NCBI GenBank assembly: GCA_910583725.1
Contig: CAJTXZ010000011.1
Span: 21,536 to 85,535, forward strand
Reading direction: 5' to 3'
DNA from: an uncultured Vampirovibrio sp.
GTDB lineage: Bacteria; Cyanobacteriota; Vampirovibrionia; Gastranaerophilales; Gastranaerophilaceae
DNA: 64,000 bases
Shown here: one piece after another, positions 53,641 to 61,646 of the stretch
Layout of the letters: each line of letters starts with the position of its first letter
Position numbering within the stretch: position 1 is the stretch's first letter
Notes under the pieces: model-generated
The model's database searches: none
What the model was told of the DNA's origin: nothing
What the model saw: only the letters and a program-made list of their open reading frames with translations
Translations under genes and position numbers: made by a program

Positions 53641-54573
53641 CTAGTCCCCAAAGCCTTCAAACATTCCGACACCGCAAAGTGATAAAACAATCAGGGCAAG
53701 CGAGCTCATAATAAAAATAAATTCAAAAACCCTGGACATCCTTATTCTTGCCATTGATGACTCAACCGTTCCTATAATCATTGAAATTATAAATATTGTA
53801 ACAAGATAATACAAAGGATATAAAATTGTACCGTCAGGAATTATAATTTTTGCAATCAACGATGATATTAATAGCATTTTTATTGAAGCAGCCCAGGTGA
53901 TAAGTGCTAAATCAGGGCCTGAATTGTCAAGAATCATAACCTCATGAATCATTGTCAGCTCCAGATGTGTTGCAGGGTCATCCACAGGCACGCGGCAGCC
54001 CTCTATTAAAACCATTAAAAATAATGCAAGTGCTGCAAATATTGCAATCAAAATGCCATAACTTCCAGAGGCTGAAACCAGCTTTGACAGACTTTCAAAC
54101 GAATAAATTCCTGATAATGCCATAATGGATGCAATTATTATAAAAAATGCAGGTTCTACAATCGTTGTAAAGCAGGCTTCTCTGGATGCGCCCATCCCTT
54201 CAAAGCTGCTCCCTGTGTCCATTGCACCAATAAGTGAGAAAAATTTCACTAAACCAAGCATATAGGCAAAAATTATTAATCCGCCGGCTACATTTAAAAA
54301 CGCGTTTCCTGACATCAAAGGAATAAATAGAGAAGCTGTAAATACTCCTGCAATTGAGATTACAGGTGTCAGACTAAAGATTGATGTCGTTGTTTTGCTT
54401 ATAACAAGAGATTTTTTTATAAGTTTTATAAAATCATACAAAGGCTGAAAAATTGAAGCACCTTTTCTTCCGCCCCAAAAAGCCTTCGTTTTTTTGATTA
54501 TCCCGGCCATTAAAAATGGAAGGAATAATATTGCAAATATATCTATTAAAATGTTAAATAAAAGTCTTATCAT
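53641..54573 (-). CDS. HyfC/NuoH-like membrane subunit
   Basis: 310 residues, eight membrane helices. It has the NuoH-type loop GGRKGASIFQPLYDFIKLI, then EGCRVPVDDPATHLELTMIH with the conserved acidic residues that face the quinone-like chamber. This subunit anchors the peripheral arm to the pumps. Its ATG overlaps the HyfB stop by 4 bp. It has no fused domain, and the length is normal. Confidence 0.9.
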   Translation of the reverse strand: MIRLLFNILIDIFAILFLPFLMAGIIKKTKAFWGGRKGASIFQPLYDFIKLIKKSLVISKTTTSIFSLTPVISIAGVFTASLFIPLMSGNAFLNVAGGLIIFAYMLGLVKFFSLIGAMDTGSSFEGMGASREACFTTIVEPAFFIIIASIMALSGIYSFESLSKLVSASGSYGILIAIFAALALFLMVLIEGCRVPVDDPATHLELTMIHEVMILDNSGPDLALITWAASIKMLLISSLIAKIIIPDGTILYPLYYLVTIFIISMIIGTVESSMARIRMSRVFEFIFIMSSLALIVLSLCGVGMFEGFGD

Positions 54574-56480
54574 AACAAAACACTTCCTATAATTGCAAAC
54601 GCCAGAAATATTAAGCCGTATTTTATGTATGTTTGAAGGTTTCCATTCTGCAGCTTTTCAAATTTTGACAAAAACCACTCATCAAATTTTAAAACAGGAT
54701 GTAAAATGTAGGCTTCTTCTATATCCTCAATCTTAAGCTTAAAATGGCCTTCATTCGGGAATAAATTTTTTGGTTTTTTAATATCAAATACTTTCTTAAA
54801 TAATGGCTTTAGCATTGATAAAAAAGGACTTGCATAGCTTGAGCCTGTATATTGCATACGGTTATTAGGCTTGTTGTACCCGCAGCCCCAAGTATTTTGC
54901 AAAGTAATTTTTCCTTTGGCAAGTTTTGATTTTAAGAGTATAAATATTAAAAGGAAAATAATAAATGCTGTAGTACATGCTGAAACTGCCATTAACAAAG
55001 GCTCTGCAGGATGAAAAACTTTTATCTGATGTTCAATATTTATAAGTGAAAGCACGGGTTTTAATAAAATTTTGTTAAATATAATTTCGGGAAATACTCC
55101 TATCGCAACTATAAATATTGCAAGAACCCTCATAGGCAAAATCATTGATAGACTGCATTCTTCCTTTGCATTTATTTCGCTTCTTGGCGTGCCAAGAAAA
55201 ATAGTACTGTATGCCTTGGTAAAACATAATATTGCCATTGTGCCAACAAAAGCAAGGCTGGAAAATGCAAACATTAATATTATAAAATTAACGAAATTCC
55301 CTATAGCAAGGCCCTTTAGCATTCCATAGTAAATTAAAATTTCACTGACAAAACCATTAAAAGGCGGTAGGCCGCATATTGCAACCGCACCTATTAAAAA
55401 TAACCCAGCACTTTGCGGCATATATTTTGCTAAGCCGCCAAGCAATTCCATATTTCTTGTGTGGGTCTTAGTATAAATATTTCCTGCCCCAAAGAATAAT
55501 AATTCTTTAAATATAGAATGGTTTAAAATATGTAAAATGCCGCCTGCAAAGCCAATAAATGCAATATTAAAATTATTATGGCAAAGTCCTAACATTCCAA
55601 TGCCAATGCCTGCGCCAATTATTCCAATGTTTTCAATTGATGAATAAGCAAGCATTTTTTTAATATCATTTTGGCCGATAGCATATAATATTCCATATAA
55701 GAATGTGATGGCTGATATTATTAAAACCGTGTAGCACATTATTTTTGACGGGGTTTGAATCAGGGCCAGCATTCTTAAAATACCATAAATTCCTGTTTTT
55801 ATCATAACGCCTGACATTACTGCACTAACATGGCTTGGCGCTGCAGGATGTGCCGATGGAAGCCAGTTGTGAAACGGCACAAAACCGGCCTTAATGCCAA
55901 AACCTACAAATGCAAGTAAAAATACAATATTTGAAAGTCCGGGATTATTTTGAAGAACAACCGCAAAAGACTGAAAATCATAACTTCCTGATTTAATCGA
56001 CAATATGATAAATGCAGCCATTATAAAAAGCATTGAAATATGCATAAACACTAAATATTGTATGCCTGCTTTTAAAATTTCTTTATTTTCATTTTCAAAT
56101 ATTACAAGGAAAAATGACGATAAGGACATTATTTCCCAGCAAATCAGGAACATAAAAGCATTCTGGCAGGTAACAACCGTAAGCATTGAAAGTATGAGTA
56201 AAACAAAGAAAAATATATGGCTGTTAATGCTTTTACCCTTTTCTATGTAAGGCTTTAGGTATCCTTTGGCATAAACCATTGAAATAGCGCCCATTATTAA
56301 GATTATTAACATAAAAAAGGCGCTTAAAGGGTCAATTACAAAATTCACCTGTCCAAATACAGGGCTGAATTCTAAAATTTTCACAATGTTTCCATTGCCC
56401 AAAAGTATGCTAAAAACAGGCATGAACAGTGAAATTATGCTAATTAAAAGTATTATTATTCCAATAAAATAACAAGTCAT
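54570..56480 (-). CDS. HyfB/NuoL-like proton-pumping subunit
   Basis: 636 residues, about 14-16 membrane helices, first gene of the operon. LICWEIMSLSSFFLVIFE provides the essential glutamate. GIKAGFVPFHNWLPSAHP with SHVSAVMSGVMIKTGIYGIL provides the lysines and histidine of the pump path, and MLAYSSIENIGIIG is the family signature. The last 120 residues form a soluble-plus-helix tail. It is followed by HyfC-like in a 4-bp overlap. No clear Shine-Dalgarno or promoter was fixed in the 145-bp gap upstream. Confidence 0.9.
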   Translation of the reverse strand: MTCYFIGIIILLISIISLFMPVFSILLGNGNIVKILEFSPVFGQVNFVIDPLSAFFMLIILIMGAISMVYAKGYLKPYIEKGKSINSHIFFFVLLILSMLTVVTCQNAFMFLICWEIMSLSSFFLVIFENENKEILKAGIQYLVFMHISMLFIMAAFIILSIKSGSYDFQSFAVVLQNNPGLSNIVFLLAFVGFGIKAGFVPFHNWLPSAHPAAPSHVSAVMSGVMIKTGIYGILRMLALIQTPSKIMCYTVLIISAITFLYGILYAIGQNDIKKMLAYSSIENIGIIGAGIGIGMLGLCHNNFNIAFIGFAGGILHILNHSIFKELLFFGAGNIYTKTHTRNMELLGGLAKYMPQSAGLFLIGAVAICGLPPFNGFVSEILIYYGMLKGLAIGNFVNFIILMFAFSSLAFVGTMAILCFTKAYSTIFLGTPRSEINAKEECSLSMILPMRVLAIFIVAIGVFPEIIFNKILLKPVLSLINIEHQIKVFHPAEPLLMAVSACTTAFIIFLLIFILLKSKLAKGKITLQNTWGCGYNKPNNRMQYTGSSYASPFLSMLKPLFKKVFDIKKPKNLFPNEGHFKLKIEDIEEAYILHPVLKFDEWFLSKFEKLQNGNLQTYIKYGLIFLAFAIIGSVLL

Positions 56481-56625
56481 ATCTTTTTATCTTCAAGCTT
56501 TATATTTAAAATATTGCTAATTAACTGTTGAGGCTAAATACACAATGCTTAATATTCTGACCTCAACAAAGCTCAATGTCAAGATGTTTTTTGACTGGTG
56601 TGGATTTTTGCACAGGTGCTGTATG

Positions 56626-59400
56626 TTATAAATGTAGTTTGGCTTTTTTCTTCCCTCTTGCAATCAATGGTTTTGTGTATTCTTCGTAGAGTGAGAATAA
56701 AAATTCTATTCTTTCGCGTTCGGTTTTAAATGCAGCTTTGCCGTAGCATTTATCTACTGCTTTGTCTAATTCCTGATGAGCTTTCATTAAATCCGGCGGC
56801 ATTGTTTCGGGGTTGTATAATATTGCAAGAGAGCATTTTTCATCGGCCTCAAGATATTTTTCTCTGATATTCAATATATTTTGTGCCCTTTCTTCAACAT
56901 TTTTTCCGTTCTTATCCGAAATATCTTTTGGAAATGGAAAGTTGTTGTAAACAATGTTTGCAGAGTATCTGTACCCGCTGCCAAGTCTGCCGCATACATA
57001 TTTTGTCCATATCATATGCATTTCAGATGACAGTATTCCTAATAACATTAAGCTATCGCTTGGAATTACCAAGCATAGATTGCTTACTATTGTGCTCTTG
57101 TATTCTAACCCTATTGGAATATATTTTCTTCTTGATGATGTTGCACTCGGGATGATTATATAATCGCAATTTGGCTGTCTTATTTCGCCAAAAAGCGTAG
57201 GAGTTTTTGCAAGCTCTTTAGTTTCGTCCCGTCTACTTTTTAATCTGGCTTTCTCTACCTCTTTTATCCGGTTGATTACCAAAGGCATTTTGGCAATTTC
57301 AGCGGGGTTTGCATCTTTTAGCCATATGCAATAGCGCTCCTTGTTGTTTATAAATTCGTCTGCACCGATAAATTTTCTAATATATTTTTCAGCGGACGGC
57401 TCTTTAGATATAAACTCGTTCTTTTCTTTTGATGAATTTAATATTAGATTGCCTCCATCATTTGGCATATTTCCGAATATAATTGGTGCAGTATTTTCTA
57501 TGGGTTTTGTGCGTTTTGTTATTAATACATCATTATAATCAATCAAATACGGATTTATATTTTTAACCTCTGTTTTATGTGGTTCGCCCTTTATATCTTC
57601 ATAATCAAACAGATATTTTTTATCACAATCAAAATTTGCAAAACCTATTATTACACAGTGAACATGCGCGTTTCCTCTTGCTTCATTGCACCAGTCAAAT
57701 GTTCTGTGGGCAAAATGTATTTTAATATTATAATTTTTTAATAATTCATTCCATAAAATTCCTACCTGCTCACCCTCAGTTATGGAATTTGTTGAAACAA
57801 ATGCACATTTTATATGTTGCCAGTTTTTTATATATTGAGCAGATTTTAAATACCAGGCTGATACATAATCCAATACCCCGGCGCCTTTTACATTGATAAA
57901 TACTGCCTTTAATTCATTCGATTGCGTTTTTGTTTGCATTTGTTTGCCGATAAATGGCGGATTTCCCAATATATAGTTTAATTCTTCGGGCTTAATAATA
58001 TCTTTCCAGTTTGTGGTTAGTGAATTTGCATTAATAATTTTTGCAGATTTCTTTAAAGGAATTCTTGAATAAAAAGACCCTAATTGCTCTGACAATTCCA
58101 TATTCATTAAATGATCCGTCATCCAAAGGGCAACTTCTGCAATTTTACAAGGGAATTCTTCAATTTCAATTCCGTAAAAATTATCCACATCAAGTTTTGA
58201 CAAGCTTGCAACGTCAATTCTCATTTGTCCTGCGTCTTTTTTGAATTCTTCCAATGCAAGTATAATCTGTGTTTCAAGCCTTCTTAATTCTCTGTATGTT
58301 ACAACAAGGAAATTTCCGCAGCCGCAGGCCGGGTCAAAGAATTTCAGGTTTGCAATTTTATTTTGCAATTCTTCAAGTTTCTTTTTGTTGTGTTTTGCCT
58401 TTTCAAATTCTTCGTATAGCGCATCCAAAAATAATGGTTCTACAAGTTTTAGTATATTTTGTTCTGATGTATAATGCTCGCCTAATTCTCTTCTTTTTTT
58501 GGAATCTGACACAGATTGAAATAACGAGCCAAAAATTGCAGGAGAAACCTTTCGCCAATCATAGTAGCAGCATTCTAAAAATACTTCTCTCATCTTTGAA
58601 TTGAAATCAGGAATTGAAACCATATTAGAGAAGAGTCCGCCGTTTATGTATTCAAATTTAGCCAAATGTTCATCAAGATTTTTGGAACGTTTTTCTTTTG
58701 GTGTGTTTAAAATCTGAAACAGATGTGCAAGTTTTAAACCAAGGTCAGAACCGTCTTTTGCAGTTCTTTCTTCAACATATTTTGTCAAAAGATTTTTTTC
58801 CCAAATGTCACTGTCATCCGCAAAAAGGCAAAATAGAGCGCGGGTTAGAAAAATTTCTAAATCATGCTGGGGATAGCCGGATTTTCTTAATTCATCATAC
58901 AATTTTCCCATTAATTCAGATGCTTCAATGTTAACAGTTTCAGTGTCTTTGTAGCTTTTCTTTTCATATCCTGCTATAAAAGAAAATATTCCGACATTTT
59001 GATATAAATCTTTAAGGTTAAATTTATGCTCTTCGCCAGATTCAAGGTCATAAAGTTCAAAAGTTTGAAAATCAGAAAGCAGGATATATTTTGGCAGTTC
59101 TTCATCTTTTAGGTTTGGAAAATATTCAAGAGCCTGTGTTTTAGCCTTTGTTAGATCTCTGCCTTGAGATTTTTGTTCTACAAGTAAAACACCCTTCCAG
59201 AATAAATCTATAAAACCCTGTCTGTCGCCAAGTTTTTTTACAGGCTCTTCAAAAGTGGCAACGCGCCTTCTGTTTATTCCGAATACATTAAAAAATTCAT
59301 TATAAAATGTCTGTGTCTCGCCTTTTTCATAGTGTGCATCTTTAAATTCGTTTGAAAATTTTAATGCCCTGTCTTTGATTTCATTCCAGCTTAATGCCAT
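56626..59400 (-). CDS. MmeI-like type IIL restriction-methylation enzyme
   Basis: 924 residues, close to MmeI (about 919). The N-terminal nuclease domain has D65, E75 and K77 in GFIDLFWKGVLLVEQKSQG, the PD-(D/E)xK layout of MmeI. The methyltransferase has the AdoMet motif FFDPACGCGNFL and catalytic NPPF. The target domain includes CGRLGSGYRYSANIVYN. Residues matching MmeI E806 and R808, which read one base of its site, are both glycine here, so the recognised sequence differs. One protein should therefore cut and protect, with single-strand adenine methylation typical of the family. All key motifs are intact. It is alone in its operon. Confidence 0.93.
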   Translation of the reverse strand: MALSWNEIKDRALKFSNEFKDAHYEKGETQTFYNEFFNVFGINRRRVATFEEPVKKLGDRQGFIDLFWKGVLLVEQKSQGRDLTKAKTQALEYFPNLKDEELPKYILLSDFQTFELYDLESGEEHKFNLKDLYQNVGIFSFIAGYEKKSYKDTETVNIEASELMGKLYDELRKSGYPQHDLEIFLTRALFCLFADDSDIWEKNLLTKYVEERTAKDGSDLGLKLAHLFQILNTPKEKRSKNLDEHLAKFEYINGGLFSNMVSIPDFNSKMREVFLECCYYDWRKVSPAIFGSLFQSVSDSKKRRELGEHYTSEQNILKLVEPLFLDALYEEFEKAKHNKKKLEELQNKIANLKFFDPACGCGNFLVVTYRELRRLETQIILALEEFKKDAGQMRIDVASLSKLDVDNFYGIEIEEFPCKIAEVALWMTDHLMNMELSEQLGSFYSRIPLKKSAKIINANSLTTNWKDIIKPEELNYILGNPPFIGKQMQTKTQSNELKAVFINVKGAGVLDYVSAWYLKSAQYIKNWQHIKCAFVSTNSITEGEQVGILWNELLKNYNIKIHFAHRTFDWCNEARGNAHVHCVIIGFANFDCDKKYLFDYEDIKGEPHKTEVKNINPYLIDYNDVLITKRTKPIENTAPIIFGNMPNDGGNLILNSSKEKNEFISKEPSAEKYIRKFIGADEFINNKERYCIWLKDANPAEIAKMPLVINRIKEVEKARLKSRRDETKELAKTPTLFGEIRQPNCDYIIIPSATSSRRKYIPIGLEYKSTIVSNLCLVIPSDSLMLLGILSSEMHMIWTKYVCGRLGSGYRYSANIVYNNFPFPKDISDKNGKNVEERAQNILNIREKYLEADEKCSLAILYNPETMPPDLMKAHQELDKAVDKCYGKAAFKTERERIEFLFSLYEEYTKPLIARGKKKAKLHL

Positions 59401-59514
59401 AAATTTCTCCTGTTTTAAAAATTATATCAGTTTATAATAATACTGCAATGCTATCCTTTAAGCCAGTGCAGTTTTTTATGGTTTTGTAATACAATTTATA
59501 AAAAAGGAAAAATC

Positions 59515-60000
59515 ATGAGCGAAAAAAATTATAAAACATACCTTGATAACGGCATATATGATATTCAGGATGGCAAATACAAAAGCGCTATTGAGAATAT
59601 TAATAAATCATTAGAATTAAAAAGCGACTGGGAAATACCATATTTCTACAGGGCCGTAGCTTATCATGCAATGGAAAATTTTAATGAAGCTATGCTTGAT
59701 TACACAAAAGCGCTGCAAATGAATGATAAAATGACAGACGCTTATTTTAACAGAGCAAAAATTATTCTTTCAAGAAAAGATATAGAAAATCCTGATATCA
59801 AGGCTGCTGTTTCTGATTTAGAAAAAGCACTTGAACTTGATGATAAATTTATTGACGCCCTGTATGCTATGGCCTGCGCACAAAAGAAGCTTGAAAATTA
59901 TGAAGATGCAATAAAATATCTTGATAGACTTATAGAAATTGAGCCGGATGCTGTGAATGCAAAGGCCTTAAAAAAATTAATTTTGCAAAAATATATGTAA
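59515..60000 (+). CDS. Small TPR protein
   Basis: 161 residues, about four tetratricopeptide repeats (GIYDIQDGKYKSAIENINKS, PYFYRAVAYHAMENFNEAML, AYFNRAKIILSRKDI, ALYAMACAQKKLENYEDAIK) and a short end. No signal peptide, so it is cytoplasmic. It is a protein-binding module with no named partner. AAAGGAAAAA precedes the ATG. It ends one base before the convergent XRE gene. Confidence 0.8.
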   Translation: MSEKNYKTYLDNGIYDIQDGKYKSAIENINKSLELKSDWEIPYFYRAVAYHAMENFNEAMLDYTKALQMNDKMTDAYFNRAKIILSRKDIENPDIKAAVSDLEKALELDDKFIDALYAMACAQKKLENYEDAIKYLDRLIEIEPDAVNAKALKKLILQKYM

Positions 60001-60001
60001 A

Positions 60002-60214
60002 TTAAAATAAATCTTTCACCGCTATATCAAGGGTTTTAGCTATTAAAAACAACAAATCAAGACTCGGCTTCTTAATGCCGATTTCAATGTGGCTCAAATG
60101 TTCTCTTGTAATTTCAAGCTTCATTGAAAGCTGCAATTGTGTATAGCCTGATTTTTTTCTGTATTTTGCAATATTTTTCCCAAGCCGTTTATAATCTTCA
60201 TTAAAACTTGCCAT
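60002..60214 (-). CDS. XRE regulator beside a hairpin element
   Basis: 70 residues, a single Cro/CI helix-turn-helix: LGKNIAKYRKKSGYTQLQLS, KLEITREHLSHIEIGIKKPS and a final LDIAVKDLF. ATG 60214 starts MASFNEDYKRLG. An in-frame ATG at 60292 would translate most of the hairpin element's arm and is rejected. Element copy D begins on the start codon itself, so the insertion has probably removed the original promoter and ribosome site. It is similar to the HTH at 60458. Confidence 0.78.
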   Translation of the reverse strand: MASFNEDYKRLGKNIAKYRKKSGYTQLQLSMKLEITREHLSHIEIGIKKPSLDLLFLIAKTLDIAVKDLF

Positions 60215-60396
60215 ATAAGGTTTACACAAAAAATACTGGTTTCCCTTTTTTCTTGTAATGGAAGTTCCTATGTATAAAAAAGAGCGTTTCAAATAAGTTT
60301 CCTTTTAAGTGAAACTTATCCCGCTCTTTTTTATACATAGGAACTGGAATGAAAAGAAAGCATTTAATAAGCAAATATAAAATTAAATATAATTAC
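60212..60396 (+). mobile_element. Hairpin element copy D (MITE-like), about 185 bp
   Basis: Contains TTTTTTCTTGTAATGGA, a perfect 24-bp stem (60263-60286 with 60322-60345), an inner AAGTTTC/GAAACTT hairpin and GGAATGAAAAGAAAGCATTT. Stem bases that differ from copy C change on both arms together, so pairing is preserved. Its left end covers the start codon of the neighbouring XRE gene. Confidence 0.82.
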
Positions 60397-60457
60397 TAAA
60401 ATTGCTAGCTGTGAGGTTACAAAATTATATATAAAATGATGTAAAATAATAAAAGAA

Positions 60458-60679
60458 TTATGGCACAAGGAGTTTTGAGGGTTCAATGTTAAGTATATCA
60501 GCTATTTCATACAAAACATCAATACCTGGAAGCATAACCGCGCGCTCTATCCTTGAAATATATTCAGAACTCTTATGTATTTTTAAACTCAGCGCAGTTT
60601 GTGTTAAACCCGCAATTTCTCTGTATTTTCTAACATTCTTAGAAATTGTTCTCTTGGCGTCGTCTTTATATTTTGTCAT
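60458..60679 (-). CDS. XRE-family regulator
   Basis: 73 residues, one Cro/CI helix-turn-helix. It has ISKNVRKYREIAGLTQTALS, KIHKSSEYISRIERAVMLPG and DILNIEPSKLLVP. It resembles its neighbour at 60002. No Shine-Dalgarno is seen; TACAAT lies 6 bp before the ATG, so a leaderless start is again plausible. It is divergent from the gene at 60754. A 19-bp palindrome between them (60712-60730) is a candidate operator. Confidence 0.8.
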   Translation of the reverse strand: MTKYKDDAKRTISKNVRKYREIAGLTQTALSLKIHKSSEYISRIERAVMLPGIDVLYEIADILNIEPSKLLVP

Positions 60680-60711
60680 AGTTTAATTGTAATGTTAATA
60701 TTATTAAGCAG

Positions 60712-60730
60712 TTCGTATTTAAAATACGAA
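60712..60730. promoter_or_regulatory. 19-bp palindromic operator candidate
   Basis: TTCGTATTT and AAATACGAA are perfect 9-bp arms around one central A. It lies between divergent genes, 33 bp from the XRE start. It is a likely binding site for that regulator. Confidence 0.6.
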
Positions 60731-60753
60731 ATATTGTAGGAGTTATAGAAAAA

Positions 60754-60936
60754 ATGGATGATGAAAATATTCTGGAAATTCAAAATCGTGTGCGGGAAAT
60801 ATCTTGTTTGATTTATGTATTGAAGATGGCATTGATAAACCATGGCAGTGAAAGCTTTGATACTCTTCCTTATGCCTGCTATGCAGAAATGCTTGAAAAC
60901 AAAGCAAATGCCTTATTGTCAGCAGTCGATATTTGA
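60754..60936 (+). CDS. Small acidic protein, unknown
   Basis: 60 residues, helical: ILEIQNRVREISCLIYVLKM, then YAEMLENKANALLSA. No family is named. AGGAG lies about 12 nt before the ATG, a little far. It is divergent from the XRE regulator and shares its palindrome, so it is probably controlled by it. It is too small to infer more. Confidence 0.5.
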   Translation: MDDENILEIQNRVREISCLIYVLKMALINHGSESFDTLPYACYAEMLENKANALLSAVDI

Positions 60937-60981
60937 TTTATCGTAATATTTTGGCAAGCCTTAATAACAAATTTTAATTAT

Positions 60982-61017
60982 AAAAAAAGGTGCTGAGGTT
61001 ACAAAAAGAACAGCACC
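60982..61017 (-). terminator. Strong minus-strand terminator
   Basis: GGTGCTG (60989-60995) pairs with CAGCACC (61011-61017). On the minus strand the hairpin is followed by seven T (60988-60982); on the plus strand no T run follows. It would end transcription coming from the glycine-rich gene and the structured region. Confidence 0.8.
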
Positions 61018-61047
61018 GAAAAAGTTGTTTTGTTTTATCGTTTAAAT

Positions 61048-61610
61048 CTTAGTGAGAGTCGAGTTTAGCCAGACTTGGCTTAACGAGACCGAACGAGCCT
61101 TAGGCTCCCAAAGGGATGAACCCTATTCGTAACACTCGCAAGCTCGCGTAACGACTACGGCCTTGTGAGGGCGAACTGGCGCTGATGAAGCGGCAGACAG
61201 CCCGACACTGGACTGAATATGCTATTAAGTGTGTGAAGCCCGGCAAGGGCAGGCGATGAGCCTGACCGATAGGGCGACCGTTCTGTTGTGACGAGGCCCT
61301 AGTTGTTAGGTGATACGGAGTAGAGCCTTACAAATAGGGTTCATCCCCTTGGGGATGGGAATCTTTGATTTCCAAGAGGAGCCCTTAGTGAGAGTTGAAT
61401 TGCGGTACTTGGCTCAATGAAACCGAACGAGCCTCTGGTGTGTGATGGCGTACCAGCAGCGATGAGCTGGTGGTTAGCCCGCTACCGTACCCTACTAATT
61501 GCGTGAGCCGTGTGTTCCTAATGACAGCGGCGTTAAGCCGGCAGAATGGAACTGTACGAGCCTTAGACTAACAACCAGAGCCTTGCAACCACGACCCTAA
61601 CTCCAATGTA
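61048..61610. ncRNA. Large structured RNA candidate, about 560 nt
   Basis: This is a non-coding block visibly richer in G and C than the rest, with no reading frame of 60 codons. GGGATGAACCCTATT (61113-61127) is the exact complement of 61333-61347, a 15-bp long-range stem. Local hairpins include GAGCC/GGCTC (61095-61107), ACCAGC/GCTGGT (61452-61471), CGGC/GCCG (61528-61540) and GTTCC/GGAAC (61514-61552). A 50-nt unit is repeated (61048-61100 and 61384-61434), sharing CTTAGTGAGAGT and ACCGAACGAGCCT. Loops are purine-rich on the plus strand, but the only clean terminator reads on the minus strand, so the strand is left open. Size and style recall large ornate RNAs such as ROOL or GOLLD. RNase P, tmRNA and rRNA signatures were not found. 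Confidence 0.55.
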
Positions 61611-61646
61611 ATACACTCAATACAATCATCCCCCCCCAAAAAACTA

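Noticed and set aside
60215..60292. N-terminal extension of the XRE protein
   Set aside because: It is translation of the hairpin element's arm.
61048..61610. RNase P RNA, tmRNA or rRNA fragment
   Set aside because: Their conserved core sequences (for example GAGGAAAGTC and ACAGAA of RNase P) are not present.
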